Source: Metallibacterium scheffleri (lineage in GTDB: Bacteria; Pseudomonadota; Gammaproteobacteria; Xanthomonadales; Rhodanobacteraceae). From it: a stretch of 64,000 nucleotides of DNA. Position 1 is the first letter of the stretch; each line of letters begins with the position of its first letter. Positions 1 through 10,200 of this stretch are shown piece after piece. The stretch is from the NCBI RefSeq assembly GCF_002077135.1, contig NZ_LDOS01000002.1:806001-870000 (forward strand). The letters are read 5' to 3'. Position numbers and translations under genes: made by a program. Below the pieces are notes generated by a model that was given only the letters and a program-made list of their open reading frames with translations, was not told the origin of the DNA and searched no databases.

Positions 1-814
1 CCCCACCCGCACTGGGGCGCATGGAATGCTGCAGTGGTTCTGCGACGAAGGGATGCTTTTCAAAGTGATGTTTGCCTTGCGCCGTGAAAAACAGACGCAT
101 GCGCAGCGCGGCTTCCGCGCCGAGCTGCCGGAAGCTGGTGTGGGCATCGAGGCGCGCGATCGCGGTCAGATCGGTGTCGCGCGTCAGGCCCGGTGCGGCG
201 CGCAGGGGCAGCAGCAGTTGGATGCGGGCAAAACTCAATTCCGGAAATGACTTGGGTAGAACCCCGACGATGCGCGTGACCTGACCATTGATGCTCAGGT
301 TCTTGCCGATGACCTCATGGCTACCGCCGAAGTGCTGCAGCCAGAAGCCGTGGCTGATGATGACCACGCGTGGCCCATGCGGGTCATCCTCGGCGGTGGT
401 GAAGTAGCGACCCAGGGCCATCGGCATGGCCAGCGTGGCCAGATAGCCGCGATCCACGCGCTGTGCATACACCAGCAGCGGAATGCGGCCGACACTCACA
501 TTGACTTGGCTGAAAAAAGTGCTCGCGCCGATCGAGGCGATGCCGGGCAGGCTGCGCAGTTGCTCGTACTGTTTCAGCGAGATGGAGGTGTAATGCCCAG
601 GCGCGTGGCTTGGGCCGATATAGGCAAGGCGATCCGGTTGCGGCGCCGCGAGTCGTGCCTGACTCGCCGTCGAGGAGATAAACACGTCCAGCAGCGGCGC
701 ACACAGCGCCGCCCCCAAGGCCAGCGCCAGCCCGGTGAGCAGCACGAAGCCCGGCCGCCGCAGGCTGGCGCGCCAGGATTGCCAGAGTTCGCGCAGCAGC
801 ACCCCCGCTTTCAT
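1..814 (-). CDS. MacB-like ABC transporter permease, 3' end cut by the window edge
   Basis: About 271 N-terminal residues are visible. The protein opens with a short cytoplasmic stretch and one hydrophobic segment (about residues 18-40), followed by a long soluble region with the look of the MacB periplasmic core domain (for example GRYFTTAEDDPHGPRVVIIS and IIGVLP-type strands). The C-terminal FtsX membrane part would lie beyond base 1. Its ATG overlaps the stop of the ATPase gene (ATGA), so translation is probably coupled. With the ATPase and the adaptor upstream it forms an adaptor-ATPase-permease exporter of the MacAB type. Substrate unknown; antimicrobial peptides, macrolides or lipoproteins are the usual cargo of the family. 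Confidence 0.8.
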   Translation of the reverse strand, partial: MKAGVLLRELWQSWRASLRRPGFVLLTGLALALGAALCAPLLDVFISSTASQARLAAPQPDRLAYIGPSHAPGHYTSISLKQYEQLRSLPGIASIGASTFFSQVNVSVGRIPLLVYAQRVDRGYLATLAMPMALGRYFTTAEDDPHGPRVVIISHGFWLQHFGGSHEVIGKNLSINGQVTRIVGVLPKSFPELSFARIQLLLPLRAAPGLTRDTDLTAIARLDAHTSFRQLGAEAALRMRLFFTAQGKHHFEKHPFVAEPLQHSMRPSAGG

Positions 815-1575
815 GGCTGCGTGCCCGGGTCGAGATCGACCATGGCCTCGAGGCGTGCTTCGTCCTCGCGGGTGAGGCGCTGGAAGCTGTCTTCATCGAC
901 GATGCGGCCATCGAACAGGCGCACGCTGCGCTGCGCCGACGCGGCGTAGCGCGCGTCGTGGGTGACCATGCAGATGGTCGAGCCCTTGCGGTGCAGCTCG
1001 GTGAGCAGTTGCATCACCGCGTCGCCGTTGCGCGAGTCGAGGTTGCCGGTGGGCTCATCGGCCAGCAGGATCGCAGGCTGGCCGACCAGCGCGCGCGCCA
1101 CCGCCACGCGCTGCTGCTGGCCGCCGGAAAGCTGCGAAGGGTAGTGGCGCAGGCGGTGCGCCATGCCGACTTGCTCCAGCGCTTCCTGCACGCGGCGGCG
1201 GCGCTCGGCGCGGCCGATGCCGCTGCGGTAGGTCAGCGGCAGCTCGACGTTTTCCTCGACGGTGAGATCGCCGATCAGGTTGAATGCCTGGAAGATGAAA
1301 CCGATCTCGGCGTTGCGCAGGCGCGCGCGCTGGCGCAGGCCCAGCGTGGCCACGGCGTGGCCGTTGAGTTCGTAGCTGCCGGCGCTGGGCGCATCGAGCA
1401 GGCCGAGGATCGACAGCAAGGTGGTCTTGCCACAACCGGACGGCCCGGTGATGCACACGAACTCGCCCTTGCGGATGTCCAGGTGCACGTCGCTGAGCGC
1501 GTGCGTTTCCACTTCGTCGGTCTGAAATACCTTGCGTACATCGGCCAGCGTGATCACGGATGCGGCGGCAGTCAT
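811..1575 (-). CDS. ABC transporter ATP-binding protein, MacB/LolD type
   Basis: 254 residues. Walker A (GPSGCGKTT, about residues 44-52), Q-loop, signature LSGGQQQRVA, Walker B ILLADEPTGNLD and the switch histidine in MVTHD are all present, so it should be an active ATPase. The two-domain MacB fusion is split here: ATPase and permease are separate genes, as in many HlyD-ATPase-permease exporters. The ATG at 1575 is chosen because the family begins just before the first strand; the reading frame is open for another 82 codons upstream, but that part is low complexity and overlaps the adaptor gene. It lies 32 bp after the adaptor gene and overlaps the permease start by 4 bp. Confidence 0.92.
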   Translation of the reverse strand: MTAAASVITLADVRKVFQTDEVETHALSDVHLDIRKGEFVCITGPSGCGKTTLLSILGLLDAPSAGSYELNGHAVATLGLRQRARLRNAEIGFIFQAFNLIGDLTVEENVELPLTYRSGIGRAERRRRVQEALEQVGMAHRLRHYPSQLSGGQQQRVAVARALVGQPAILLADEPTGNLDSRNGDAVMQLLTELHRKGSTICMVTHDARYAASAQRSVRLFDGRIVDEDSFQRLTREDEARLEAMVDLDPGTQP

Positions 1576-1607
1576 GGCGTACTCCGGTGGCGTGGGAAAG
1601 CGGCGGG

Positions 1608-2861
1608 TCATTCGATGCGGATGCGGTTGTACTTGTCCCAGATGCTGGTGTCGGACAGGATCACCTTGTCGCCTGCGGCGAGGCCCTTGATGATTTGCAC
1701 GCGGTCGATGGATGCCGCGCCCAGGCGCACCGGCACGCGCGTGGCGGTGTCGCTGCCCGGGTCGAGACGGAACAGCGAGATCGTGGCGTCGGACTGCCCC
1801 AGCGCCGGGCGCCCCACCCACAGCACGTTGCGCAGGCGCATCACGCGGATGCGGCCCTCGACCGACAGATCGGGCCGCGCGCCGGGCGGCAGCTTGCCGC
1901 GCAGATCGACCTCGATGCGCACGCTGCCCTCGTGCACGGCGGGGTCGATGCGCGTCACCGTGCCGTCGATCAGGCCATCGTGCGTGTCCACGCTCACCGG
2001 CATGTCCAGCGCGACATCCTTGGCCTGCACCTCGGGCACCTGCAGGCGCGCCATCAGGCTGCGCGTATCCGCCACGCGCGCCAGGTTGGCACCGGCGGCG
2101 ACCTGCTGGCCTTCCTGCACCGGGATTTCCTGCACCACGCCGGCGAGGCCGGCGCGCACCGTGAGCGCGGCGACTTGGCGCTGGCGCAGCGCCAGATTGC
2201 TGCGCTGCTGCTGCAACGCCGCCTGCACCGCGGCGAGCTGCGCGCGGATGTTGCCGCCGAACACGGCGACGCGCTGCTGCTCGATCTGCTCGCGGTAGCC
2301 GAGCTGTTTCAGCGCGATGAGGCTCTGCTTGTACTGCACCATCGGGATGATGCCCTTGGCCGCCACCGTGGCATCGGCGTCCACCTTGATCTTGGCCGAA
2401 GCATAGGCCGCGCGCGCGGCGGCCAGCGCGGCGCGCTCATCCAGCAACTGCGATTGCAGCGATGTGCGCTTGGCGGCCAGGTCGGCCTCGGCCTCGGCGA
2501 CGCCGGCCTGCGCGCTGCTCAGGCGGTCCTGCACTTCGGGGTTGCTCAGGCGCATCAACACCGTGTCGGGTGTCACCGTGGCGCCGGGGCGCACCAGGAT
2601 GTGATCGACCTCGGCGCCCGACGCGGCGGCGATCCAGCGGCTGAGCCTGGGCACCAGCACGCCATCGGCGCGCACGTGGATGGTCAGCTCGCCGCGCTGC
2701 ACCGTGCCGATCCACAGGTTGGCGCGCCGTGCCGTGGGCAGCGCCGGGCCTAGGCGCGCGATGCCGATGGCCAGCGCGGCGATGACGATCACGCTGGCAC
2801 TGCCACCCAGCCACAGGCGGCGGCGCTTCTGTCTTTTCAGCGCAAGATTCTGGAAATCCAT
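1608..2861 (-). CDS. HlyD-family periplasmic adaptor of an ABC exporter
   Basis: 417 residues. A positively charged N-terminus (KRQKRRR) precedes one membrane anchor (about residues 17-37). Then come a lipoyl/barrel half-motif (DGVLVPRLSRWI), a long Ala/Gln/Arg-rich alpha-helical hairpin (about 110-230), the second lipoyl half (VRAGLAGVVQEIPVQEGQQV) and beta-barrel domains. This is the membrane-fusion architecture that links an inner-membrane ABC transporter to a TolC-like channel. It is the first gene of the minus-strand operon with the ATPase and permease. No outer-membrane channel gene lies in the window. Confidence 0.9.
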   Translation of the reverse strand: MDFQNLALKRQKRRRLWLGGSASVIVIAALAIGIARLGPALPTARRANLWIGTVQRGELTIHVRADGVLVPRLSRWIAAASGAEVDHILVRPGATVTPDTVLMRLSNPEVQDRLSSAQAGVAEAEADLAAKRTSLQSQLLDERAALAAARAAYASAKIKVDADATVAAKGIIPMVQYKQSLIALKQLGYREQIEQQRVAVFGGNIRAQLAAVQAALQQQRSNLALRQRQVAALTVRAGLAGVVQEIPVQEGQQVAAGANLARVADTRSLMARLQVPEVQAKDVALDMPVSVDTHDGLIDGTVTRIDPAVHEGSVRIEVDLRGKLPPGARPDLSVEGRIRVMRLRNVLWVGRPALGQSDATISLFRLDPGSDTATRVPVRLGAASIDRVQIIKGLAAGDKVILSDTSIWDKYNRIRIE

Positions 2862-3188
2862 GCCCTGCGTATCGCAAGGTCCATGCCACGCGAGTGCATC
2901 CGCGCGGGCGGCGTGAAATCAGCGGGTTGCCGCGTACCGAGTCATGAGTTGCTTGCCGCGGCGTCCGCAATCGGACAGCGCGATGCGAAAACGGATGCAC
3001 GGTGTGGATTGTGTATGGATTGTCACAGACATGTGTGCGCGGCCGTACAGACCCAGCATCAACACCGGGCGATGATCAGCGCGATGAAGTTTCGCGTTGT
3101 GCGATTTGCGGTGAGCGTCAGCGTGCGTGCCGATCGAGTTCGGCCGTCAACGCCAATGGTTTTCTGGATCCGATGGAGAGAGTGAGAA
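2862..3188. other. Divergent intergenic region, adaptor operon / ice-binding-like lipoprotein
   Basis: 327 bp between divergent start codons. It must carry promoters for both directions. I see no convincing -35/-10 pair, operator or RNA gene. A purine-rich ribosome binding site (gagagagtgagaa) lies just before the ATG at 3189. Confidence 0.5.
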
Positions 3189-5480
3189 ATGAACGAAATC
3201 AAGAGTTATTCCAGATACCTGCCGTTGTTCATGGTCTTGCTGATAAGTGCCGTGCTGGCAGGGTGCAGTGGCGGAGGTAGCCAGGGACGCGCCCCGATTC
3301 TTGGCGCGGGTGGCACGACCGCGGCGCTCGCTCCGACGGTGACCGCTGTGACTCCGGCCAACAACGCCACCGGCGTTGCAACCAGCAACCCCGTCATTGC
3401 CGCCTCCTTCAGTGAACCGATGGCGCCGATCACGGGCGCAGCCAGTTTCACCGTGACCTGCACCGGATCTTGCACGAGTCCCACCGGGACGGTGACGCTC
3501 GACGCCAGCAACACGGTTGCCACCTTTACTCTCACGCCCGGAACCACCCTGCAACCCCTCACCCTGTATACCGCCACGGTTACCGGGGCCACCAGTCTTA
3601 GCACAGGCCTGCCTCTGGCAAGTCCTTATGTTTGGACCTTTACCACGGGCATCCCGCCAACGGTGACCGCCGTGGCACCCGTCAACAACGCAACGGGTGT
3701 AACGACCAACAACACGATCATTACCGCCGCCTTCAGTGAGCCGATGGCGCCCATCACGGGCGCGGCCAGTTTCACGGTGACCTGTGCCGGGTCCTGCACC
3801 AGTCCCACCGGGACCGTGACGCTCAACGCGAGCAACACGATCGCCACCTACACCCTCACGTCTGGGACCACCCTGCAACCTAACACCCTGTATACCGCCA
3901 CGGTCACCGCCGCCCAAAGCATCAGCGGCCTCGCCATGGTGAGTCCTTACGTCTGGACCTTCAGCACGGGTGTGGCGCCGAACACGACTCGGCCTCAGGT
4001 GCTGTCCACGGTACCAGCCACGACCCTGCCTGGCCCGACAACGGGTGTGCCGACCAATACCGCCATCACCGCCGTGTTCACTGAGGAGATGGCCCCAGCA
4101 ACGATCACCGGGTCGTCCTTCACCCTGACAGGGCCTGGCACCACTGCGGTGGCAGGCACAGTGAGCTATGCCGTCGGCGCCGCGACTGCGACCTTCACGC
4201 CGACCGCAGCACTCGCCGCCGGCACGACCTATACCGCCACGATCACCACTGCAGCGACGAATCTGGCCGGCAATGCACTGGCCGGCAATCAGGCTGCCTT
4301 GCCCGCGGCGAGCAATTACGTCTGGACCTTCACCACTGCGGCGCCCATTGCATCGGCGGATGTCTCGGTGTTGTCCACCAACCCTGCCGCGGGCTCGAGC
4401 AGCGTATGCACCAACGCGGCCATCAACGCGACGTTCAATGTGCCTTCCGGGTTGCGCATGGATCCGACCACGGTCAACTCGGCAACGTTTACCGTGACCG
4501 GACCGGCGCCTTCGCTGACTCCGGTCACGGCAGGATCGGTGGTTCTTGATGGCGCCACAGGCACCATCGCAACCTTTACACCGCTCAATGCACTGACCGC
4601 GGGCGTGACGTACACGGCCACGATCATGGGTGGTGCCAATGGGGTCAAGGATCTTGCAATTCCGGCCAATGGGATGGCAAGCGATTTCCTCTGGCACTTT
4701 ACCGTGGTGAATTGCTCCTCCCCGCCGCCGGTAGCCTTGGGATCGATATCGACATTCGGTGATTTTGGCGGATCCGCCGGAATGACCAACCAGGGCATCC
4801 TCACCATAGTCAACGGTGATATCGGAACCACAGCAGTGTCTACCTTGGTGACCGGTTTTCACGATTCAGGCGCGCAGTGCATCTATACGCAAACGCCGCT
4901 CAATATCGGCACCGTCAATGGCACAATCTACACGGCGCCGCCGCCGCCGACGGTTGGCTGTCCGACTGAAGGAACAGCAGCCACCCTGGCGATCGCAACG
5001 CAGGCCCGGGCCGACGCGTTGACTGCATATAACGCGCTGGTGGCGATGCCGGGTGGACCCGACCCAGGCGCCGGCAACTTGGCCAATCTTGTGCTTACTC
5101 CTGGCGTTTACACGGCCGCCGCGGGTTCGTTCATGATCCAAGGGGGCAACCTGACCCTTGACGCCCAGGGCAACGCGAACGCCGTGTGGGTGTTCCAGAT
5201 GGCGAGCACGCTCACCGTGGGCGGACCGGGTACGGCGTTCCCGCAAAGTATCACTCTGGTCAATGGCGCGCAGGCGAAGAACGTGTTCTGGCAGGTGGGC
5301 ACCGCCGCGACGATCAACGCGGGCGGCGGTGGAACCATGGTGGGAACGATCATCGCCCAGTCGGGTGTCAGCATCTCGACAGCAGGCAATGCCGCGATCA
5401 CAACCTTGAACGGCAGGGCAATATCCCTGGGTGCTTCAGTGACGATCGTGAATACGGTCATCAATGTGCCGGCGCCTTGA
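3189..5480 (+). CDS. Lipoprotein with tandem Ig-like (Big_5-type) domains and a C-terminal DUF3494 ice-binding-like domain
   Basis: 763 residues. The signal ends in a lipobox (VLAGC, Cys26), so it is probably an outer-membrane or surface lipoprotein. After a Gly-rich linker come four Ig-like units of about 100-130 residues, each opening with a PxxxATGVxxNxxIxAxFSEPM-type strand and ending near YVWTFxT (about 50-155, 156-262, 265-395, 400-507). Residues about 515-763 match the DUF3494 fold: LGSISTFGDFGG start, NGDIGT, repeated LTLDAQGN/TLTVGG strands and NVFWQVG. DUF3494 includes ice-binding proteins but also adhesins without ice activity. Followed 69 bp later by an OmpA-type gene. Function is uncertain: adhesion or a surface stalk protein is as likely as ice binding. 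Confidence 0.85.
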   Translation: MNEIKSYSRYLPLFMVLLISAVLAGCSGGGSQGRAPILGAGGTTAALAPTVTAVTPANNATGVATSNPVIAASFSEPMAPITGAASFTVTCTGSCTSPTGTVTLDASNTVATFTLTPGTTLQPLTLYTATVTGATSLSTGLPLASPYVWTFTTGIPPTVTAVAPVNNATGVTTNNTIITAAFSEPMAPITGAASFTVTCAGSCTSPTGTVTLNASNTIATYTLTSGTTLQPNTLYTATVTAAQSISGLAMVSPYVWTFSTGVAPNTTRPQVLSTVPATTLPGPTTGVPTNTAITAVFTEEMAPATITGSSFTLTGPGTTAVAGTVSYAVGAATATFTPTAALAAGTTYTATITTAATNLAGNALAGNQAALPAASNYVWTFTTAAPIASADVSVLSTNPAAGSSSVCTNAAINATFNVPSGLRMDPTTVNSATFTVTGPAPSLTPVTAGSVVLDGATGTIATFTPLNALTAGVTYTATIMGGANGVKDLAIPANGMASDFLWHFTVVNCSSPPPVALGSISTFGDFGGSAGMTNQGILTIVNGDIGTTAVSTLVTGFHDSGAQCIYTQTPLNIGTVNGTIYTAPPPPTVGCPTEGTAATLAIATQARADALTAYNALVAMPGGPDPGAGNLANLVLTPGVYTAAAGSFMIQGGNLTLDAQGNANAVWVFQMASTLTVGGPGTAFPQSITLVNGAQAKNVFWQVGTAATINAGGGGTMVGTIIAQSGVSISTAGNAAITTLNGRAISLGASVTIVNTVINVPAP
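3333..3965 (+). repeat. Tandem duplication of an Ig-like domain inside the lipoprotein gene
   Basis: Unit 1 spans about 3333-3656 and unit 2 about 3657-3965. They align over nearly their full length, with long identical blocks such as agtcccaccgggac and ctgtataccgccacggt. Most differences are at third codon positions, so this is a fairly recent in-frame domain duplication. Confidence 0.8.
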
Positions 5481-5549
5481 GTCTCGAGGCATTCGAGCAA
5501 CCGCTCTTCATACCACCATCTGAGACGGTCAATCCTCAGGGAGATCAAC

Positions 5550-6704
5550 ATGAAAGTATCAAGAACCCCATGGATGCTGAGTCTGGCGATACTTGCGGTC
5601 ATCGCCAGCCCATTCGCGATGGCCGACAGTCCAGGCTGGTACATCGGCGCCAATGTCGGCCAGTCCAGGGCGACCATTGACAACCAGAGGATCACCAACG
5701 GTCTCCTGCAAAGCGGTTTTGTCACGACTTCGATGTCGGATCGCGATCGCAACACGGGTTTCAAATTTTTCGGCGGCTACCAGTTCAACAGGTATTTCGC
5801 CCTTGAAGGTGGCTACTTCGATCTGGGGAAATTCGGCTTTACCTCGATGACACTGCCTGCGGGCTCACTGAATGGAAATATCCGGCTGCGCGGTCTTGAT
5901 TTCGACGTCGTCGGCTTCCTGCCGATCACTGAAAGATTGTCTGCGTTTGGCCGGGTCGGATTGATCTACGCCCAAGCCAGGGACGATTTCAGCGGGACCG
6001 GCGCGGTCAACGTGCTCATTCCTTATCCCAGGAAGAATGCTACGAACTACAAGTTCGGCGTTGGCTTGCAGTACGCGCTCACCCAATCGCTCGGCATGCG
6101 GCTTGAAGCGGAGCGCTATCGAATCGACGATGCCGTCGGCAACAAAGGCGACATTGATCTGCTCTCGGTCGGCCTGATCTATCGGTTCGGTGAAGCACCG
6201 CCCCCGCCCCCGCCCCCGCCGCCCGAAGCGACTCCTGCACCGCCACCGCCCCCGCCACCGCCGGTTGAGGCGCCAGCACCCGTGCCGGCACAGCAGAAAG
6301 TCGTGATCGAATTGCGCGGCGTGCAGTTTCAGTTCGATCGTCCGCGTCCAGGACAGTCCGACGTCAACGGCATTCTCGATCACCCGGTGGCGGACTCGAT
6401 CGCGATCCTGGCCCAGGCTGCCGATACGTTGAAGCGTTATCCGGACGTCACCATCCAGATCGACGGTTACACCGATGCGATCGGCAGCCAGGCCTATAAC
6501 CTGAAACTGTCCGACCGTCGCGCGGAATTCGTGGCCAACTATCTGACCGCGCACGGGGTTCCGGCCAGCCAGATCGTCGGTACCAAGGGTTTTGGCAAGG
6601 ACGACCCGGTGGCCTCGAACAAGACCGCCGAGGGCCGCACGCGCAACCGTCGCGTCGAGTTCAAGGTCGAAAATGCCGCCGGCATGGATCAGCCGCAGCA
6701 GTAA
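5550..6704 (+). CDS. OmpA-family outer-membrane protein (beta-barrel plus peptidoglycan-binding domain)
   Basis: 384 residues. Signal peptide with predicted cleavage after AMA (about residue 25). Residues about 27-215 form an OmpA-like barrel (GWYIGANVGQSRA start, VGLIYRF at the end). A linker of two polyproline runs follows (about 217-250), then an OmpA C-terminal domain with DGYTDAIGSQAYNLKLSDRRA and TAEGRTRNRRVEFKV, which binds diaminopimelate in peptidoglycan. It therefore ties the outer membrane to the wall. Likely transcribed on its own or with the lipoprotein upstream, and ended by the hairpin at 6779. Confidence 0.93.
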   Translation: MKVSRTPWMLSLAILAVIASPFAMADSPGWYIGANVGQSRATIDNQRITNGLLQSGFVTTSMSDRDRNTGFKFFGGYQFNRYFALEGGYFDLGKFGFTSMTLPAGSLNGNIRLRGLDFDVVGFLPITERLSAFGRVGLIYAQARDDFSGTGAVNVLIPYPRKNATNYKFGVGLQYALTQSLGMRLEAERYRIDDAVGNKGDIDLLSVGLIYRFGEAPPPPPPPPPEATPAPPPPPPPPVEAPAPVPAQQKVVIELRGVQFQFDRPRPGQSDVNGILDHPVADSIAILAQAADTLKRYPDVTIQIDGYTDAIGSQAYNLKLSDRRAEFVANYLTAHGVPASQIVGTKGFGKDDPVASNKTAEGRTRNRRVEFKVENAAGMDQPQQ

Positions 6705-6778
6705 TTGAGTAGCGGCAAGCGAGCGTCATGCACGGGTCATGAAGTTCGTTGCGGATCCTCGATTCCGGGCCATAAATT

Positions 6779-6812
6779 GCGCGCCGTCCGAAAGGGCGGC
6801 GCGCGCATTTTG
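6779..6812 (+). terminator. Rho-independent terminator after the OmpA-type gene
   Basis: An 11-bp stem (gcgcgccgtcc with gggcggcgcgc, one G-U pair) closes a GAAA tetraloop and is followed by gcattttgtt. It lies 75 bp after the stop codon. Confidence 0.8.
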
Positions 6813-6884
6813 TTGATCAGTTTGCAAAACCGGGCATCCTGCCGCGGTTTGCAAGCGAACGGGCGCGGTAAAGCGCACCACCTT

Positions 6885-6918
6885 CGCCGCGACGAGCACA
6901 TATGTGCTCGTCGCGGCG
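6885..6918. repeat. Perfect 34-bp palindrome
   Basis: The arm cgccgcgacgagcacat (6885-6901) is followed directly by its exact reverse complement (6902-6918), with no spacer. It lies between the convergent ompA-type and rne genes. Function unknown: it could act as a transcription barrier or protein binding site. Confidence 0.9.
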
Positions 6919-7247
6919 GCAGATCCCTGTGCCGGAGCGGTTTTGCGAACCGCTCTGTTGTGACAGGCCAGACCGTATGCGTCCGCCATCAGAGCATTGC
7001 AGCAGTGCCGTGATACGCGCCGAACGCGTGCGTGTCTGCGCAATGCGCGCAATCATGCCGTGCTCCCGGCGGAAAAGTGCAGAGCGCACCGTGCCGTATG
7101 CGCGCAGGCGGGTTATGCCGCCAAGTCTTGTGCGCATTGCGCCTGCAGTGGCCAGACCCTGGTCATTGGCGCCCAAGCGGCCATTGATGGGCGCTCAGGT
7201 GCAGGATCGCGGCCGAACGAAGCCGTATTCGACCGCGATGATGTTCC

Positions 7248-10200
7248 TCAGGGCGTCTTGTCAATGTTGCCCTGCGCAGCGTCCGGCAACAGGCTGGACT
7301 GGCGCGGTGCGGCAGCGGCATCAGGCGCGGCGGTGGCGGGTTGTGGTGCCGTGTCGGGTACCGGTGCGGCGACGGTGGGCGCGGGCTTGACGACCGGTGC
7401 CGGCGTCGACGCTGCGCTCGCCAAGGCTGGCGCTGTGGCTGCAACCTGCGCAGGCAGCGCGGTCGATGCTGGCGTTGCCGTGGGCGCGGCGCTCACGATC
7501 GGCGCGGTCACATACGCGGCGGCATCCAGCGGCACCGAGGGCGCGGGACGTTGCGCCTGGGGCGCTGGCGCGGGCCGCGGCACGGGGATCAGCGGTCTGG
7601 GTGTTGCCGTGGCGGGTGCCGGCGCGGGTTGCAGCGTGGTCGCCGACGGGATTGGGCCGGTCGTCAGCAGGCTGGCAGCTGGGCGCGGATCCACGTTGCT
7701 TGCCGCTGCTGCAACTGCGGGCACGGCGACTGGCATGTTCGCAGACTGCGTTGGCGCAAGCTGCGCGGATGGCGCGGATGGCGCGGATGCTGGCGGCGCC
7801 GCGGAGGGCATAGGCAATACCGGCGCGGAAGCCTGCGGCGCGCGCATGGCAGGCTTGGCGTGATGCGGCGCCTGTGCGACGGAGTTGTCGGCATCCTCGT
7901 CGTCGTAATCCTCGGCGTCGTGGCTGGTGTGGTCGGGTGTGCCGGAAACGTTCAACGTCGAGGCTTCGGCGCTGCGACGCCGGCGGCCGCCACGGCGGCC
8001 GCGACGCCGCGAACGCGTCGCCTCGCTGCCTTCCTTGGCACCTGCTATGGCCGCTGTGGCGGGTGTCGTGCTGGCTGCGCTGACTTCGCCCGGATGCTGG
8101 GTCGCGCTGTTGGGCGCCGGGGCAGCGTTTATGCCGCCTGCCTCCGTAGCGCCCGCCGCTGCCAGCAAAGCATCCGCAGTGTGCGCTTCTGGCGCGGCCA
8201 CCGGCGCTGCGGGCTGGCGCTCGCGGTTGGGACGCTCGTTTACGGCCCGCTCGCCGGCCACGCGCTCGGCGTCTGGCTTGACGGGACGCTCGCTGGTGGA
8301 TTTGCTCGTGGCGGGAGTCGGTACGCGTGCGCCGGAAACGGACTTGGCCAACCCCGGACGTTGCTGCGCGGGTGGTGTGCTCTTGGCGCCAGCCGTGGTG
8401 TTGCGGCCGCGCCCGCCACCACGGGCTTCATCGCGGTGGCCGCGGCGCTCGCGCGTCTCGCGGGTGCCGCGTTCGCGCTCGCCGGCGGCACGCGTGCCGT
8501 TGCGTGGTTTTGCCGTCGTTGCCGCGGGCGCGGGTGCGTGCGGCGTTTCGCCACTGCGGAACCAGCCGAACAGGCGCTTGAGCAGGCCGCCCTCGGCGGC
8601 TGCCGGCAGCGGCGTCATCGGTACGGCAGCGACGGTCCTGGGCGCGCTGGTCACCGGTGCCGCGGGGCCGTCTTCTTCATCGCGCAGCGGTGCCGGACTG
8701 CTGGGACGCACGCCGGAGACCGCGGGCTGCTCGCCCTGCGCGTCGATCTGTCCGACCTTGGGCAGCACCGCTTCCGGCCGCGCGGTGAGGCGTTCGTAGC
8801 TGGGCTTGACGTGTTCGCCCATGTCGCTGTCGCGCAGGCGCGTGATTTCGAGGTGCGGGGTTTCCAGATTCTCGTCGGCGACGATGACCACGTGCGTCTT
8901 GTGGCGCATTTCGATCTCGACCACCGCCGCGCGTTTTTCGTTGAGCAGATAGTTGGCGACCGTGGTCGGCGCCTGCACCAGCACCTGGCCGGTGCTTTCC
9001 TTCATGGCGTGCTCCTCGACCAGGCGCAACGCCGACAGCGACAGCGATTCGACACCGCGGATGCGGCCATGCCCCTCGCAGCGCGGGCATACGATTTGCG
9101 TGGACTCGCCGAGGCTCGGGCGCAGGCGCTGACGCGACATCTCGAGCAAACCGAAGCGCGAGATGTGGCCGATCTGCACGCGCGCGCGGTCATGCCGCAG
9201 CGCGTCCTTGAGCCGGTCCTCGACCTCGCGCTGGTGCCTGGGGCTGTCCATGTCGATGAAGTCGATCACGATCAGGCCACCCATGTCGCGGATGCGCAAC
9301 TGGCGCGCGATCTCGGTGGCGGCCTCGAGGTTGGTGTTGAAAGCGGTGTCCTCGATGTCGCTGCCCTTGGTGGCGCGCGCCGAGTTGATGTCGATCGCGG
9401 TCAGCGCCTCGGTGGCGTCGATCACGATCGAGCCGCCGGCCGGCAGACGCACGTCGCGCTCGAAGGCGTTCTCGATCTGCGACTCGATCTGGAAGCGCGA
9501 GAACAGCGGCGTGGTGTCCTGGTACAGCTTGAGCTTGCGCAGGTTGTTGGGCATCACCTGCTGCATGAACTCGCGCGCGTCGGCGAACATCTCCTCGCTG
9601 TCGACGAGGATTTCGCCGATGTCGTTGCGCAGGTAGTCGCGCAGCGCACGGATGATCAGGCGCGACTCCTGGTAGATCAGGAACGGCGCCGGCTTGCTTT
9701 TGGCGGCCGCGTCGATGGCTTTCCACAGTTGCAGCAGGTAATCGAGGTCCCACTGCAGCTCTTCGGCGTCGCGGCCCATGCCCGCAGTGCGCACGATCAG
9801 GCCCATGTCCTCGGGCAAGGTGAGCATCTCCATGGCTTCTTTTAGCGCCTGGCGGTCTTCACCCTCGATGCGGCGCGACACGCCGCCGGCGTTGGGGTTG
9901 TCCGGCATCAGCACCATGTAGCGACCGGCCAGGCTGATGAAACTGGTCAGCGCCGCGCCCTTGGTGCCGCGCTCCTCTTTTTCGACCTGGACGATGATTT
10001 CCTGGCCTTCCTTCAACAGCTCGCGGATGCCGGCCTTGCGCGCATCCACACCGGGCTGGAAGTAGATCTTGTTGATCTCCTTGAGCGGCAGAAAGCCATG
10101 GCGTTCGGCGCCGTACTCGATGAAACAAGCCTCCAGCGAAGCCTCGACACGGGTGATGCGACCCTTGTAGATGTTGCCCTTGCGCTGTTCCTTGGAAGGG

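Larger units (their letters stand above)
6705..7247. other. Intergenic region between convergent ompA-type gene and rne, rich in hairpins
   Basis: No gene seen in this 543-bp convergent gap. It holds the terminator at 6779, a hairpin built on ttgcaaaaccg / cggtttgcaa (about 6820-6854), the perfect palindrome at 6885-6918, a hairpin agcggtt / aaccgct (about 6935-6953) and gcgccca / tgggcgc (7169-7194), the last possibly ending rne transcripts. Such clusters of short palindromes are typical of 3' ends in these genomes. Confidence 0.6.

Noticed and set aside
3147-4862. 571-codon open frame on the minus strand
   Set aside because: It lies opposite the Ig/DUF3494 lipoprotein gene, has no ribosome binding site and gives a low-complexity Arg/Gly product.
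7341-9845. 834-codon open frame on the plus strand opposite rne
   Set aside because: It is the complement of the GC-rich rne gene; the translation is Arg/Gly/Ala-rich with no family motif, while the minus strand encodes a complete RNase E.
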